Assembly: GCA_019419865.1 (NCBI GenBank) | Contig: JAHZIG010000002.1 | Location: 124,001 to 188,000, forward strand | From: Clostridiales bacterium | GTDB taxonomy: Bacteria > Bacillota > Clostridia > Monoglobales > Monoglobaceae | DNA length: 64,000 bases | Direction of reading: 5' to 3' | Shown here: positions 27,906 through 36,041 of the stretch, in pieces | Layout: every line of letters starts with the position of its first letter | Numbering within the stretch: position 1 is the stretch's first letter | The notes under the pieces: model-generated | What the model was told of the DNA's origin: nothing | Databases searched by the model: none | What the model saw: only the letters and a program-made list of their open reading frames with translations | Made by a program: the position numbers and the translations under genes

Positions 27906-28820
27906 ATGAAAATATCGGACAGCGTGACCGAGCTGATCGGCTCGACCCCGCTTTTAAAGTTAAACGGTTACTCAAAGAAATACGGTCTTAAGGCCGACGT
28001 GATAGCAAAGCTGGAATATTTCAACCCGGGCGGGAGCATAAAGGACAGGGTCGCGCTCGCGATGATCGAGGACGCGGAGAAGACCGGCAAACTAAAGCCC
28101 GATTCGGTTATAATAGAGCCGACCAGCGGCAACACCGGGATCGGTCTGGCGTTTTTGGCCAAAGCAAGAGGGTACCGGGTGATAATCACAATGCCGGATA
28201 CGATGAGCGTGGAGCGCAGGAACCTGATGAGCGCTTACGGCGCCGAGTTAGTCCTGACCGAGGGCGCTAAGGGTATGTCCGGCGCGATAGCCAAAGCCGA
28301 AGAGCTGGCTCAAAAATACGAAAACAGCTTTATCCCGTCCCAGTTTACCAACCCGGCTAACCCCAAGATACACGAGCTTACCACCGGCCCGGAGATATGG
28401 AAGGATAGCGACGGCAAAGTAGATATATTTGTCGCCGGGGTCGGAACGGGCGGAACGATAACCGGAGCCGGCGGATATTTAAAGAAAATGAACCCTGAAA
28501 TCAAGATAGTCGCGGTAGAGCCCGCGAGTTCGGCCGTCCTCTCCGGCGAGCCGGCGGGGCCGCATAAGATCCAAGGGATTGGCGCGGGCTTTATTCCCGA
28601 GACGCTCGACACCAGGATCTACGACGAGATTATAAAAGTAGAAAACAACGACGCGATCTCGACCGGCAAGGAAATAGCGCACACCGACGGCGTTCTGGTC
28701 GGCATATCCTCGGGCGCCGCAGTCTTCGCCGCCAAGGAACTCGCGCTGCGCCCCGGAAACGAGGACAAACATATAGTAGCGATCCTCCCCGACTCGGGCG
28801 AAAGATATTTAACAACGTAG
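27906..28820 (+). CDS. cysK: Cysteine synthase A, C-terminus trimmed by a repeat
   Basis: O-acetylserine sulfhydrylase making cysteine, about 304 residues. Starts MKISDSVTELIGSTPLLKL; the PLP lysine motif NPGGSIKDRVA, the TSGNTGIGLAF loop and the GTGGTITGAGGYLK phosphate cup are all present. The start at 27906 has AAAGGA upstream; the longer frame from 27852 is not favoured. The protein ends GERYLTT, where typical CysK continues a few residues (GERYLST.LF). The last codons and the TAG stop (28818-28820) come from the left end of a MITE-like repeat, and a terminator lies just past that repeat, so the gene tail appears to have been replaced by the insertion. Confidence 0.92.
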   Translation: MKISDSVTELIGSTPLLKLNGYSKKYGLKADVIAKLEYFNPGGSIKDRVALAMIEDAEKTGKLKPDSVIIEPTSGNTGIGLAFLAKARGYRVIITMPDTMSVERRNLMSAYGAELVLTEGAKGMSGAIAKAEELAQKYENSFIPSQFTNPANPKIHELTTGPEIWKDSDGKVDIFVAGVGTGGTITGAGGYLKKMNPEIKIVAVEPASSAVLSGEPAGPHKIQGIGAGFIPETLDTRIYDEIIKVENNDAISTGKEIAHTDGVLVGISSGAAVFAAKELALRPGNEDKHIVAILPDSGERYLTT

Positions 28821-29003
28821 AGATTAGGGATTAGCGAATAGCGAATAGGGGGTAAAACGGGCGGCTTTAACGCATGACGGGAACGTATGTGGAATTGGAA
28901 TACTTTGTTTTCCAATTACGTTACAGTCGCCGTTTAAGCTTTACAGAAGCGTATTAGGCTCCTAATTGCTATTCGCTATTCTCTAATCGCTAATCGCTAC
29001 GTT
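28814..29003. repeat. MITE-like repeat R1 (reverse orientation)
   Basis: Left end AACGTAGAGATTAGGGATTA, right end TCGCTAATCGCTACGTT, with the shared core GGAATACTTTG. It starts inside the end of cysK and ends right before the cysK-side terminator. Confidence 0.85.
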
Positions 29004-29025
29004 TACCCCCTGGGGGTATTTTTCC
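29004..29025 (+). terminator. Rho-independent terminator, probably the original cysK terminator
   Basis: TACCCCC and GGGGGTA with almost no spacer (stem about 5 bp after loop correction) followed by TTTTT. It is separated from cysK only by repeat R1. Confidence 0.7.
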
Positions 29026-29083
29026 CATTTTTATACTTTTATCTAAAGTTTTACCTATACGAAATATTATCGCAAAAATAGAA

Positions 29084-29486
29084 CTCCCTAAAATTTATAA
29101 CGTTTTTACGGGCTTTGCGCCGTTTCGACTAACTTTTTAGGGAGTTTTTTCTTTCATACAGATTTTACTGATGGGCGTAAATTGAACAGATAGAAATATA
29201 TGTAAAAGTGTAAAATAGTTTTAGGGAGTTTTAGGGAGCTTTTAGGGAGCGTTTAGGGAGTATTTTTTTGCAAAAGTCCCTAAAAAAATAACGTTTTCAC
29301 GGTATTTTCCGGATTTTTAGGGAGTTTAGAGAACTTTTTTATAATAAGTTACTTGAAAAAGAAAAAATATAATATAAAAAATAAATATATAAAGGAATAG
29401 GAAAAACCCTCCCTAATTTCCCCGTTCAACGCGAAACCCCCGAAAAAACGTAATTCTTTTAGGGAGCTTTAGGGAGTTTTAGGGAA
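29084..29486. repeat. Iteron-like array of TTAGGGAG boxes
   Basis: Eight exact TTAGGGAG direct copies (29137, 29221, 29231, 29242, 29253, 29317, 29459, 29469), two exact inverted copies (29084, 29409) and two one-mismatch copies (29276 inverted, 29479). Several are spaced 10-11 bp, about one helical turn. An A/T-only stretch lies at about 29333-29395. No gene is present in 29026-29578; a GC hairpin GGAGCGGC/GCCGCTCC sits at 29498-29520. Function unknown. Confidence 0.8.
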
Positions 29487-29578
29487 AGTAAAAAATTGGA
29501 GCGGCAAGCGCGGCCGCTCCTGAGTAACTTTTCAAATATTTAACTTCACGTAATAACGTTAAAAACGGCTCCTGTACC

Positions 29579-29754
29579 AACATAGCGATTAGTCATTAGA
29601 GATTAGGAAGTCCAACACGCTGTCGTAGCGTTAAAAACGGCTTCTGTAACGTGATAGGAAAACAAAGTATTCCATTCCGCATACGTTCCCGTCATGCGTT
29701 AAAGCCGCCCGTTTTACCCCTATTCGCTATTATCTAATCGCTATTCTCTATGTT
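29579..29754. repeat. MITE-like repeat R2
   Basis: Ends AACATAGCGATTAG and CTATGTT; core GAAGTCC, GGAAAACAAAGTATTCC. A fragment of a second copy lies just left (29547-29578), so R2 may be inserted in an older copy. Its right end supplies the stop codon of the lipoprotein gene. Confidence 0.85.
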
Positions 29755-30218
29755 ATTTCTACGTTATCCTCCATCACCGGTATCCATTCGGAGCCGGATT
29801 CGGCGGTTCCAAGGTATATCAAATCGTCCGAATATTCGGCGTCGCAATAGAATACCACTATCGTATCGTTCGCCGTATCGTACGCTATATCGCCGCCCGA
29901 CGGGTCGTAGCCGGGCTGAACGTCGTTTAGCGCGCTCGCAAGCGGAGCGCCGAGCCGCGTGAACTTTAGCCTGTTTTCGTAGTCCTCGAACTCCGCGCTT
30001 GTCGGGATCCGCGCCATAAGCTCCCGCGTCAGCGGATTGTCCGCAACGATAAACGTCACCGCTTGTTCGCCGAACGTCAACGTCAACATCCCGTCGGCCG
30101 CGCTCTCCTCCGCCGCCTGTTCGCCGCGCAGTCCGGCCGCAGTATTCTCCGCATCGCCGCAGCCCGAGACAGTCAAAACCGCGGCGCTGAGCAAACATAT
30201 CAACAGTAACTTTTTCAT
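29748..30218 (-). CDS. Lipoprotein with cyclophilin-like fold
   Basis: A 156-residue exported lipoprotein. Signal KKLLLICLLSAAVLTVSGC has a lipobox with Cys20. After a short linker the rest (LTLTFGEQAVTFIVADNPLT, MARIPTSAEFEDYENRLKF, GDIAYDTANDTIVVFY, IYLGTAESG) matches the cyclophilin-like domain of the PF18050 type, whose function is not well defined. Its end VEIT is followed by a TAG that belongs to repeat R2, so the native C-terminus may be slightly altered. The likely promoter is far upstream on the minus strand (about 30452-30483). Confidence 0.8.
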   Translation of the reverse strand: MKKLLLICLLSAAVLTVSGCGDAENTAAGLRGEQAAEESAADGMLTLTFGEQAVTFIVADNPLTRELMARIPTSAEFEDYENRLKFTRLGAPLASALNDVQPGYDPSGGDIAYDTANDTIVVFYCDAEYSDDLIYLGTAESGSEWIPVMEDNVEIT

Positions 30219-30451
30219 CTTAGATCACTCCGTTTCATATAATTTTAAGCAAAGACCTACGTCTATCCACCCGGACAAACTCCGGCCTGTTTCGGATAAA
30301 CCTATATCCCGCGCTGTTATATATATAACACCTTAGCGCGACGAGTATGTCTAATACTTATAACACATATACAATTATACAATTAGAGCATGTCTGTAAT
30401 ACAACAATACTCAACCAACCCAAAAATATCATCGTACTTTATTGCGCCAAT

Positions 30452-30483
30452 ATAATATCACCTGAAGCGCGCTCCATGTCAAG
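30452..30483 (-). promoter_or_regulatory. Probable promoter of the cyclophilin-like lipoprotein, with a long leader
   Basis: Minus strand TTGACA, 19 bp, TATTAT. It leaves a ~230-base leader (30219-30450) containing stems such as GCGC..TATATATA..GCGC and CCGGAGTTTGTCCGG. No known riboswitch class is recognised. Confidence 0.45.
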
Positions 30484-30550
30484 AAATTTTTTATGCGGCT
30501 CGTCCTTGATCGCCAAAAATTGCGCGCGATGAAAAGTTTTGTTAAAGCGC

Positions 30551-30581
30551 TTGACTTAGACCTTGCTTCGCATGATATAAT
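30551..30581 (+). promoter_or_regulatory. Promoter of the DUF1624 gene
   Basis: TTGACT (30551-30556), 19-bp spacer, extended -10 TGATATAAT ending at 30581. The start codon is at 30661 after a TTGGAG ribosome site. Confidence 0.6.
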
Positions 30582-30660
30582 AGGCTAAAACGTTTATTTC
30601 GGCGGTCGCTGTTTCGGCGGCGGCGCCGGACGAATCTCGCCGTATGATTGGAGAAATACT

Positions 30661-31461
30661 ATGAATATCAAAAATAAAGATCTACAGGCCGCTAAAACCG
30701 CGGACGCAGCGATAAAAGACAGGTATCATCTGATAGACGCGGTCAGGGGAATCGCGATAATAAGCATGATAATCTATCACTTCTGCTTCGATCTGTTCGT
30801 GTTGTTCGGCCGCCGCTTCTCATGGCCTGAGATCCCGCTCGTATATATCTGGCAGCAGTCGATCTGCATAACCTTTATCTTTATTTCCGGCGCGGTATGG
30901 AGCTTCGGCAGACGCGGCAACCTGAAGCGGGGCATATTTTTGAATATCTGCGGACTCGTTATCACCGGGGTAACGTTTCTGTTTACGCCGAGCGCGGCAG
31001 TTATATTCGGCGTGCTCAACTTTATCGGCTGCGCGATACTGATAATGATACCGCTCGACAAGGCGCTGAAAAAAGTAAACCCGTACGTCGGATTGGTATT
31101 CAGCCTGATACTGTTTATACTGCTCAAACATATCCCCAACCATTACATAGGTATCGGCGAGACGCCTTTTATAATTATCCCGAGAGAGATATACAATATA
31201 GGCGTGTTCACAATATTGGGTTTTCCACACCCCGACTTCGCGTCGGGCGACTTTTTCCCGATATTCCCCTGGCTGTTTCTGTTCTGCGCCGGGTATTTCT
31301 TTAATGCGATCATACCGAGGATCGGGCCGCTCGACAAACTGCTCCGCCTTCGCCCGCCGATACTGCCGTGGATCGGACGCAAAAGCATATGGATATATAT
31401 GCTCCACCAGCCGGTATGCTACGCGGTATGTATCCTGCTGCAGGCGTTGGGAGTATTGTGA
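30661..31461 (+). CDS. DUF1624 membrane protein (HGSNAT catalytic-like, PF07786)
   Basis: A 266-residue polytopic membrane protein. After a hydrophilic N-terminus it shows YHLIDAVRGIAIISMIIYHF (residues ~21-40), the family hallmark, then about seven membrane segments, a PWLLFLFCAGYFF segment and a C-terminal GRKSIWIYMLHQPVCY motif. The family is related to heparan-alpha-glucosaminide N-acetyltransferase and acyltransferase-3 proteins, so transfer of an acyl group across the membrane is plausible but unproven. It stands alone between repeats R2 and R3. Confidence 0.85.
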   Translation: MNIKNKDLQAAKTADAAIKDRYHLIDAVRGIAIISMIIYHFCFDLFVLFGRRFSWPEIPLVYIWQQSICITFIFISGAVWSFGRRGNLKRGIFLNICGLVITGVTFLFTPSAAVIFGVLNFIGCAILIMIPLDKALKKVNPYVGLVFSLILFILLKHIPNHYIGIGETPFIIIPREIYNIGVFTILGFPHPDFASGDFFPIFPWLFLFCAGYFFNAIIPRIGPLDKLLRLRPPILPWIGRKSIWIYMLHQPVCYAVCILLQALGVL

Positions 31462-31585
31462 TAATTAAATTCGCTTTAACTGAAAACGGGTTTTGCGGCG
31501 GTGGAATAAATTATTTTCCTCCGCCGCTTACGCGGTTAGTTTAAAATTCTTATAATTTTATTGTAAAGTATCCCTTCCCATATAC

Positions 31586-31654
31586 GTCGCCGTTTTTCCG
31601 GCTAACAAAGTCTTTTTCCCCCTATTCGCTATTCGCTAATCCCTAATCGCTACG
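31586..31654. repeat. Truncated MITE-like repeat (right half)
   Basis: Keeps the right part (CCCCCTATTCGCTATTCGCT and the end CTACG) directly abutting R3. The left half is missing. Confidence 0.7.
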
Positions 31655-31851
31655 AACATAGAGATTAGGGATTAGTCATTAGGGATTAGTCATTAGGGAT
31701 TAGGAGTCCAAAACGATACTGTAGCGTAAAAAACAGTCTCTGTAGCCGCATAGGAAAACTGTGTATTCCCTTTCCGCAGACAAAGCGTTCGGCGTTAAAG
31801 CCGCCCGTTTTGCCCCCTATTCGCTATTCGCTAATTTCTAATCGCTACGTT
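31655..31851. repeat. MITE-like repeat R3
   Basis: Left end AACATAGAGATTAG with extra heptads (ATTAGGG/ATTAGTC), core GGAGTCCAAAACG and GTGTATTCCC, right end TAATCGCTACGTT. It lies 60 bases upstream of the sigma-factor gene. Confidence 0.85.
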
Positions 31852-31914
31852 GCAACCAAACTTCAGTTTTTCCTACTTTATAGGTGAAAGGACAAATAAA
31901 GGAGTACATTGGCA

Positions 31915-32472
31915 ATGGAAGATAAAAGAATAATCGATTTATATTTCAAAAGAGACGAGAGCGCGATCGCCGAGACCGCTTTTAAGTACGGCGGGCTCGT
32001 CCGGTCGATAGCCCGGAATATCCTGCGAAGCGACGCGGACGCCGAAGAATGCGAAAACGACGTCTACAACGCGGCGTGGAACGCTATCCCGCCGGAGAGG
32101 CCGGAGAACTTCTCCGCTTTCCTCGGGAGGATAACCCGAAATATCGCGCTGGACAGGTACGACTACAACACGGCGGCGAAGCGAAACGGCTCGTTCGATC
32201 TCATCTTGTCCGAGCTGGAAGAATGCATATCGTCAAGAGAGACTACCGAATCCGAATACGAGCAAAAGCTTATCGCGGAGTATATCGACAAGTTTTTAAG
32301 ACAGCTCGACTATACCAAGCGGGTCGTATTCATACGGCGGTACTGGTACGCCGACGGCATACGCGATATATCCGACCGGTACGGCTACAGCGAGAGCAAG
32401 GTCAAGTCTATGTTGTCAAGATGCAGAAAACAGCTAAAAAAATATCTTGAAAGGAATGGGATAACGTTATGA
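31915..32472 (+). CDS. ECF-type sigma-70 family factor
   Basis: An alternative sigma factor of about 185 residues. Region 2: AFKYGGLVRSIARNILRSDA with DAEECENDVYNAAW; region 4 HTH: YWYADGIRDISDRYGYSESK then VKSMLSRCRKQLKKYL. This variant (small, with ARNIL.SDADAEE) is common in gut Firmicutes. The ATG at 31915 lies 10 bases after AAGGAG; the TTG at 31909 is too close. It overlaps the next gene by 4 bases (ATGA), the usual layout of a sigma factor and its membrane-bound anti-sigma factor. Confidence 0.88.
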   Translation: MEDKRIIDLYFKRDESAIAETAFKYGGLVRSIARNILRSDADAEECENDVYNAAWNAIPPERPENFSAFLGRITRNIALDRYDYNTAAKRNGSFDLILSELEECISSRETTESEYEQKLIAEYIDKFLRQLDYTKRVVFIRRYWYADGIRDISDRYGYSESKVKSMLSRCRKQLKKYLERNGITL

Positions 32473-33203
32473 ACAACAGAAATTTATTCAAAGCCATCGG
32501 GGGCATATCGGACGACTTGATAGCCGAGACCGCGAACCCGGTAAAGAAGATCAAACGCCTTAAGGTAATAAGGACCGCCGCAATAGCCGCCGCAGTAATC
32601 GCGGCGCTCGGCGTAACCTCTGTCGCGACCGGCGTGATAGTCGGTTCAAGGACCGGCAGTTCGTGGAATATTCCGACGTATTACTCCCTGCCCGACAGCG
32701 AGACCGTAAAAGAGGATATAGGAATAGACGTCCGCCTTATGGATTCGTTCTCAAGCGGATATACGTTCAAAGCCGGATTCGTCGTCGATAACACCGACTA
32801 CGACACGGCCGGAAGTCCGATGAGGGATTTCAAGAGCCTCGATCTGACTTACGAAAAGGACGGAGACGATATATCTCTGAGCGCGGGACCCGCCTCCGAA
32901 TGGGATGCGGAGCGCGGCGAAGCGGAACTGAGCTATAACGGCTGCGATATATATTACACGGCTTACGCAAATAAGCTGGTTCCCGCGGGCTATGAGCTGA
33001 CCGAGCAGGACGAAGCGGACAAGGCGTCGGGCAAGTACGTATTCAGCTACGGCTCAAACGAGATACAGATCAACGAAGTTCAGTCTGTAAGCTGGAGCGC
33101 AAACGGGGCAGACTACTGCATAACCGCGATAGACTCGACGGCCGATAAGGCGACGCTTATGAGCATAGCCGAAGAGATGATAGATTTTGGATCGCTGTCA
33201 TAA
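32469..33203 (+). CDS. Single-pass membrane protein, probable anti-sigma partner
   Basis: A 244-residue protein with a ~45-residue cytoplasmic N-terminus (NLFKAIGGISDDLIAETANP), one membrane segment (AAIAAAVIAALGVTSVATGV, residues ~38-58) and a ~185-residue extracytoplasmic part. Overlap by ATGA with the sigma factor indicates coupled translation and a regulatory pair. The short N-terminal DDLIAE.A motif is often seen in such gut Firmicutes partners. The signal is not known. A terminator follows at 33278-33320. Confidence 0.75.
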   Translation: MNNRNLFKAIGGISDDLIAETANPVKKIKRLKVIRTAAIAAAVIAALGVTSVATGVIVGSRTGSSWNIPTYYSLPDSETVKEDIGIDVRLMDSFSSGYTFKAGFVVDNTDYDTAGSPMRDFKSLDLTYEKDGDDISLSAGPASEWDAERGEAELSYNGCDIYYTAYANKLVPAGYELTEQDEADKASGKYVFSYGSNEIQINEVQSVSWSANGADYCITAIDSTADKATLMSIAEEMIDFGSLS

Positions 33204-33277
33204 AACCGATCCGCAATACGGTCGCTTGAGCTTTAACCCTGCTTATCCATTGAACGCTGCGTAAAATAAATCCAATA

Positions 33278-33320
33278 ACGCCGCCCGAAGTCGTCTAAAC
33301 TCGACGGGCGGCGTTGTTTT
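33278..33320 (+). terminator. Rho-independent terminator of the sigma/anti-sigma operon
   Basis: ACGCCGCCCG (33278-33287) / CGGGCGGCGT (33305-33314) followed by TGTTTT. Confidence 0.75.
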
Positions 33321-33371
33321 AAACAGTTTTGTTCATAATATGATAATTTTACTTGAAAGGAATAATAATTC

Positions 33372-33461
33372 ATGAAAAGACTTATTAAAGTACTTACTCT
33401 GTTTATAACCGCCGTTTACATATCGGCGCTTTTGAAAGCGGCGTCGGCTCAAACGAATTAA
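33372..33461 (+). CDS. 29-residue hydrophobic peptide
   Basis: Starts MKRLIKVLTLF and has one membrane-length segment (VLTLFITAVYISALL), then AASAQTN and TAA. GAAAGGA lies 10 bases before the ATG. It is bracketed by two hairpin terminators and is too short for usual gene calls. It could be a small membrane protein or signal-like peptide; no antisense promoter was seen, so a toxin role is not supported. Confidence 0.5.
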   Translation: MKRLIKVLTLFITAVYISALLKAASAQTN

Positions 33462-33471
33462 ATTATTGCAA

Positions 33472-33509
33472 ATTTAAAGGGCGCGAATCCAAACGGTCGG
33501 TTCGCGCCC
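33472..33509. terminator. Bidirectional hairpin terminator
   Basis: GGGCGCGAA (33479-33487) / TTCGCGCCC (33501-33509). On the minus strand it is followed by TTTAAATTTG, 13 bases past the DUF2085 stop; on the plus strand it follows the 29-residue ORF. Confidence 0.7.
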
Positions 33510-33521
33510 TGCTTATTTAAT

Positions 33522-33935
33522 TTACGCAAATAGTCCGGCTAACGCTTCGATAAGCTTAAGTATCAATATAATATAAAGGCTCGTCAGAGCGTAGCCGCCT
33601 AAGATCCCGGTTATCAAGCGTCTGATATTGTTCGATCTAAGTATCTTCTTATACTGCAAAAACCAGTCGATAAACATCGGCGCGCAGAAAACGCCTATCG
33701 TTATAAATCCGGGTCTGTAAAAGAATATTCCGACGACGGCGAACAGCCATCCTATAAACACCCCTGTGCACCGCGCGCAGACCGGGAACTGCATATCCTT
33801 GATAAAAAAACTGCGCTCCGGCATTTGATGACAGCCCGTTCTTCTTCCAAACTCCATCAGCTTAAGCCAGACGCGCTCCGTTTTATCGTCTTTTGGGCGG
33901 CCCGAACTATCCCGCGTTTTGTTTTCGTTTTTCAT
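33522..33935 (-). CDS. DUF2085 family membrane protein
   Basis: A 137-residue membrane protein. The family signature is clear: GCHQMPERSFFIKDMQFPVC followed by ARCTGVFIGW (residues ~34-63), with conserved Cys residues, then three or four hydrophobic helices. The function of DUF2085 is not established. It follows the zinc-ribbon gene by 12 bases on the same strand, so the two form an operon. Confidence 0.88.
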   Translation of the reverse strand: MKNENKTRDSSGRPKDDKTERVWLKLMEFGRRTGCHQMPERSFFIKDMQFPVCARCTGVFIGWLFAVVGIFFYRPGFITIGVFCAPMFIDWFLQYKKILRSNNIRRLITGILGGYALTSLYIILILKLIEALAGLFA

Positions 33936-33947
33936 AGCGGCGCGGTC

Positions 33948-34295
33948 TCACATCTTAAATTTCTTTCCGCAGTTTTTGCAGACCCAGTACCTGTTATGAT
34001 ACGTCTTTGTTCCGCTTCCGCAGGCGCCGCACAGAAGTCCGAGCGGTCCGAACAGTATGTAACCGCAGCAGCCGTTCCCGGCGCTATAACCGCCGCCGGT
34101 AACCGTGGTCTCAACGATCGGCTGGCAGTCGCCCGCGCCGCACTTAGGGCATCTGACGCCGCCCCCGTCGCCGTTTTCGTTATTGTATCCGCCGCTGCCC
34201 AGATCCGCGTCATATACGGGAACGTCGACCTTCTCGCCGCAATACGGGCAGAAATTGCCGTCGCCTATATCGTTACCGCATTTTTTACAATACAT
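33948..34295 (-). CDS. Zinc-ribbon protein
   Basis: About 115 residues with several zinc ribbons: MYCKKCGNDIGDGNFCPYCG at the start, RCPKCGAGDC in the middle, a hydrophobic Gly/Cys-rich stretch GNGCCGYILFGPLGLLCGAC and WVCKNCGKKFKM at the end. Paired CxxC motifs indicate structural zinc. The mid-protein segment resembles the hydrophobic loop of LITAF-like domains, but this is only an impression. Start at 34295 is favoured by GGGGTG 6 bases upstream. Repeat R4 begins right behind that ribosome site. Confidence 0.75.
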   Translation of the reverse strand: MYCKKCGNDIGDGNFCPYCGEKVDVPVYDADLGSGGYNNENGDGGGVRCPKCGAGDCQPIVETTVTGGGYSAGNGCCGYILFGPLGLLCGACGSGTKTYHNRYWVCKNCGKKFKM

Positions 34296-34310
34296 AAAAA
34301 TCACCCCAAC

Positions 34311-34496
34311 AACGTAGAGATTAGCGAACGTAGCGATTAGCGATTAGCGAATAGGGATTAGGAAGTCCAAAACGTTTTTGTAACGTGGAAACGTCTCTGT
34401 AACGTAATAGAAAAACAAGCTATCCCTATTCCGCTTACGCTTCAATCAGGCAATAATTCGTCTTGCCCCTAATCCCTAATCCCTAACTCCTACGTT
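34311..34496. repeat. MITE-like repeat R4
   Basis: Left end AACGTAGAGATTAGCG, core GAAGTCCAAAACG, right end CCTACGTT. It abuts R5 directly (CTACGTT then AACGTAG), a head-to-tail pair. Confidence 0.85.
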
Positions 34497-34679
34497 AACG
34501 TAGAGATTAGCGATTAGCGAATAGCGAATAGGAAGTCCAAAAGGCGGCTGTAGCCGTTTACACGGCTTCCAAACCGCATAGGACTACAACGTATTCCATT
34601 TCCGAATATGTTTGCGTTAGCGTTAAAACAACTCGTTTTCCCCCCTAATCCCTAATCTCTAATCCCTAATCGCTACGTT
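34497..34679. repeat. MITE-like repeat R5
   Basis: Left end AACGTAGAGATTAGCG, core GGAAGTCCAAAAGGC and GTATTCCATTTCCG, right end TAATCGCTACGTT. It lies 45 bases past the rpoD stop. Confidence 0.85.
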
Positions 34680-34724
34680 TATGTACGCATATCTATACGT
34701 CTAATATCCGTATAAATACGCTTC

Positions 34725-35879
34725 TTATTCAAGATAATCCTTTAGCTTCTTGCTCCGGCTCGGATGTCTGAGCTTACGCAGCGCTTTGGCTTCGATCTGT
34801 CTGATCCTCTCTCTCGTTACCTCGAACTCCTTGCCGACTTCCTCGAGCGTTCTCGCTCTGCCGTCGTCCAAACCGAATCTGAGCCTGAGCACCTTCTCCT
34901 CGCGCGGCGTCAGAGTGCTGAGCACGTCCACGAGCTGTTCCTTGAGCAGCATAAACGTCGCCGCCTCGGACGGCGCCGGCACGTCGTCGTCCTGGATGAA
35001 GTCGCCAAGATGGCTGTCCTCCTCCTCGCCTATAGGCGTCTCGAGAGAGACCGGCTCCTGCGCGATCTTGAGTATCTCGCCGACCTTATCGACCGGCATA
35101 TTGAGTTCCTTCGCTACCTCTTCCGGCAGCGGATCGCGGCCCAGCTCCTGAACGAGCTGTCTCGAGACTCTGACCAGCTTATTGATCGTCTCGACCATAT
35201 GCACCGGTATTCGGATAGTCCTCGCCTGATCGGCTATGGCTCTCGTTATCGCCTGTCTGATCCACCAGGTGGCGTACGTCGAGAACTTATACCCCTTTGT
35301 GTAATCGAACTTCTCGACCGCCTTTATAAGGCCTAAATTCCCTTCCTGGATCAAGTCCAAAAACAGCATGCCGCGCCCCGCGTATCTCTTAGCGATGCTT
35401 ACGACCAATCTGAGGTTCGCTTCGGCGAGCTTGCGCTTTGCGTCCTCGTCGCCCTCGGACATCCGCTTCGCCAGTTCGGCCTCTTCCTGACTGCTGAGCA
35501 GGTTGACCTTTCCGATCTCCTTAAGGTACATGCGCACAGGGTCGTCCACGCTCACGCCGTCCGGCACCGACATGTCTTCGAGCTCTTCCTCGGTGACTTC
35601 CTCGATGTCGTCTCCGATCGGCTCTATGTCCTCTTCCTCGATATTGCCGACTATCTCTATGCCCTGCTTCTCGATAAACTCGTATATCTTATCTATCTGA
35701 TCGGGATCAAGCTCGATCTCCTCAAGCTTGTCGGCAAGCTGCTTATGATCCAAAACCCCCGTCTTTTTACCCTGCTCGACCAAAGCCTGGATCATATGCG
35801 CCTTCTTGTGCGCCATCTGTTTATCCATCTTCATGCGTCCTTGTCCCTTTTTTATGTTCTCGTTGTTGTTCTCAGCCAT
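34725..35879 (-). CDS. rpoD: Primary RNA polymerase sigma factor (SigA/RpoD)
   Basis: Housekeeping sigma factor, about 384 residues. A region 1.1-like N-terminus, region 1.2 [20 protein letters not shown], region 2 [20 protein letters not shown] with the -10 helix [20 protein letters not shown], region 3 and region 4.2 [20 protein letters not shown] are complete. The start at 35879 (MAENNN) has GAGGAG 9 bases upstream; the longer frame to 36032 reads through the gap from dnaG. It follows dnaG, the classical macromolecular synthesis operon order. Confidence 0.96.
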   Translation of the reverse strand: MAENNNENIKKGQGRMKMDKQMAHKKAHMIQALVEQGKKTGVLDHKQLADKLEEIELDPDQIDKIYEFIEKQGIEIVGNIEEEDIEPIGDDIEEVTEEELEDMSVPDGVSVDDPVRMYLKEIGKVNLLSSQEEAELAKRMSEGDEDAKRKLAEANLRLVVSIAKRYAGRGMLFLDLIQEGNLGLIKAVEKFDYTKGYKFSTYATWWIRQAITRAIADQARTIRIPVHMVETINKLVRVSRQLVQELGRDPLPEEVAKELNMPVDKVGEILKIAQEPVSLETPIGEEEDSHLGDFIQDDDVPAPSEAATFMLLKEQLVDVLSTLTPREEKVLRLRFGLDDGRARTLEEVGKEFEVTRERIRQIEAKALRKLRHPSRSKKLKDYLE

Positions 35880-36041
35880 ACCGATCATCTCCTCATGTAT
35901 AATTTTCCTAAGTATTATTACTGCAAATATAAATATCTCCAACGCGTATGCTCTTACAGATACGCGTATTGAATATAACGTCTCCCGCCGCGTCTGCGAT
36001 ATAACATATCTCCGCGCCGCAACGCCTTTCAAACGTATGAG

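Noticed and set aside
29084..29486. TTAGGGAG boxes as a CRISPR array or telomere-like repeat
   Set aside because: Spacing is irregular (10 to about 140 bp) and both orientations occur; the site is internal to a chromosome-like region.
28814..34680. Short ATTAG-type heptads looked like CRISPR repeats
   Set aside because: The units are 7 bp, degenerate and without unique spacers of constant size; they form the inverted ends of a longer repeat.
35880..36032. Extended N-terminus of RpoD starting at 36032
   Set aside because: The added 51 residues are unlike any sigma factor, and GAGGAG is placed correctly for the ATG at 35879.
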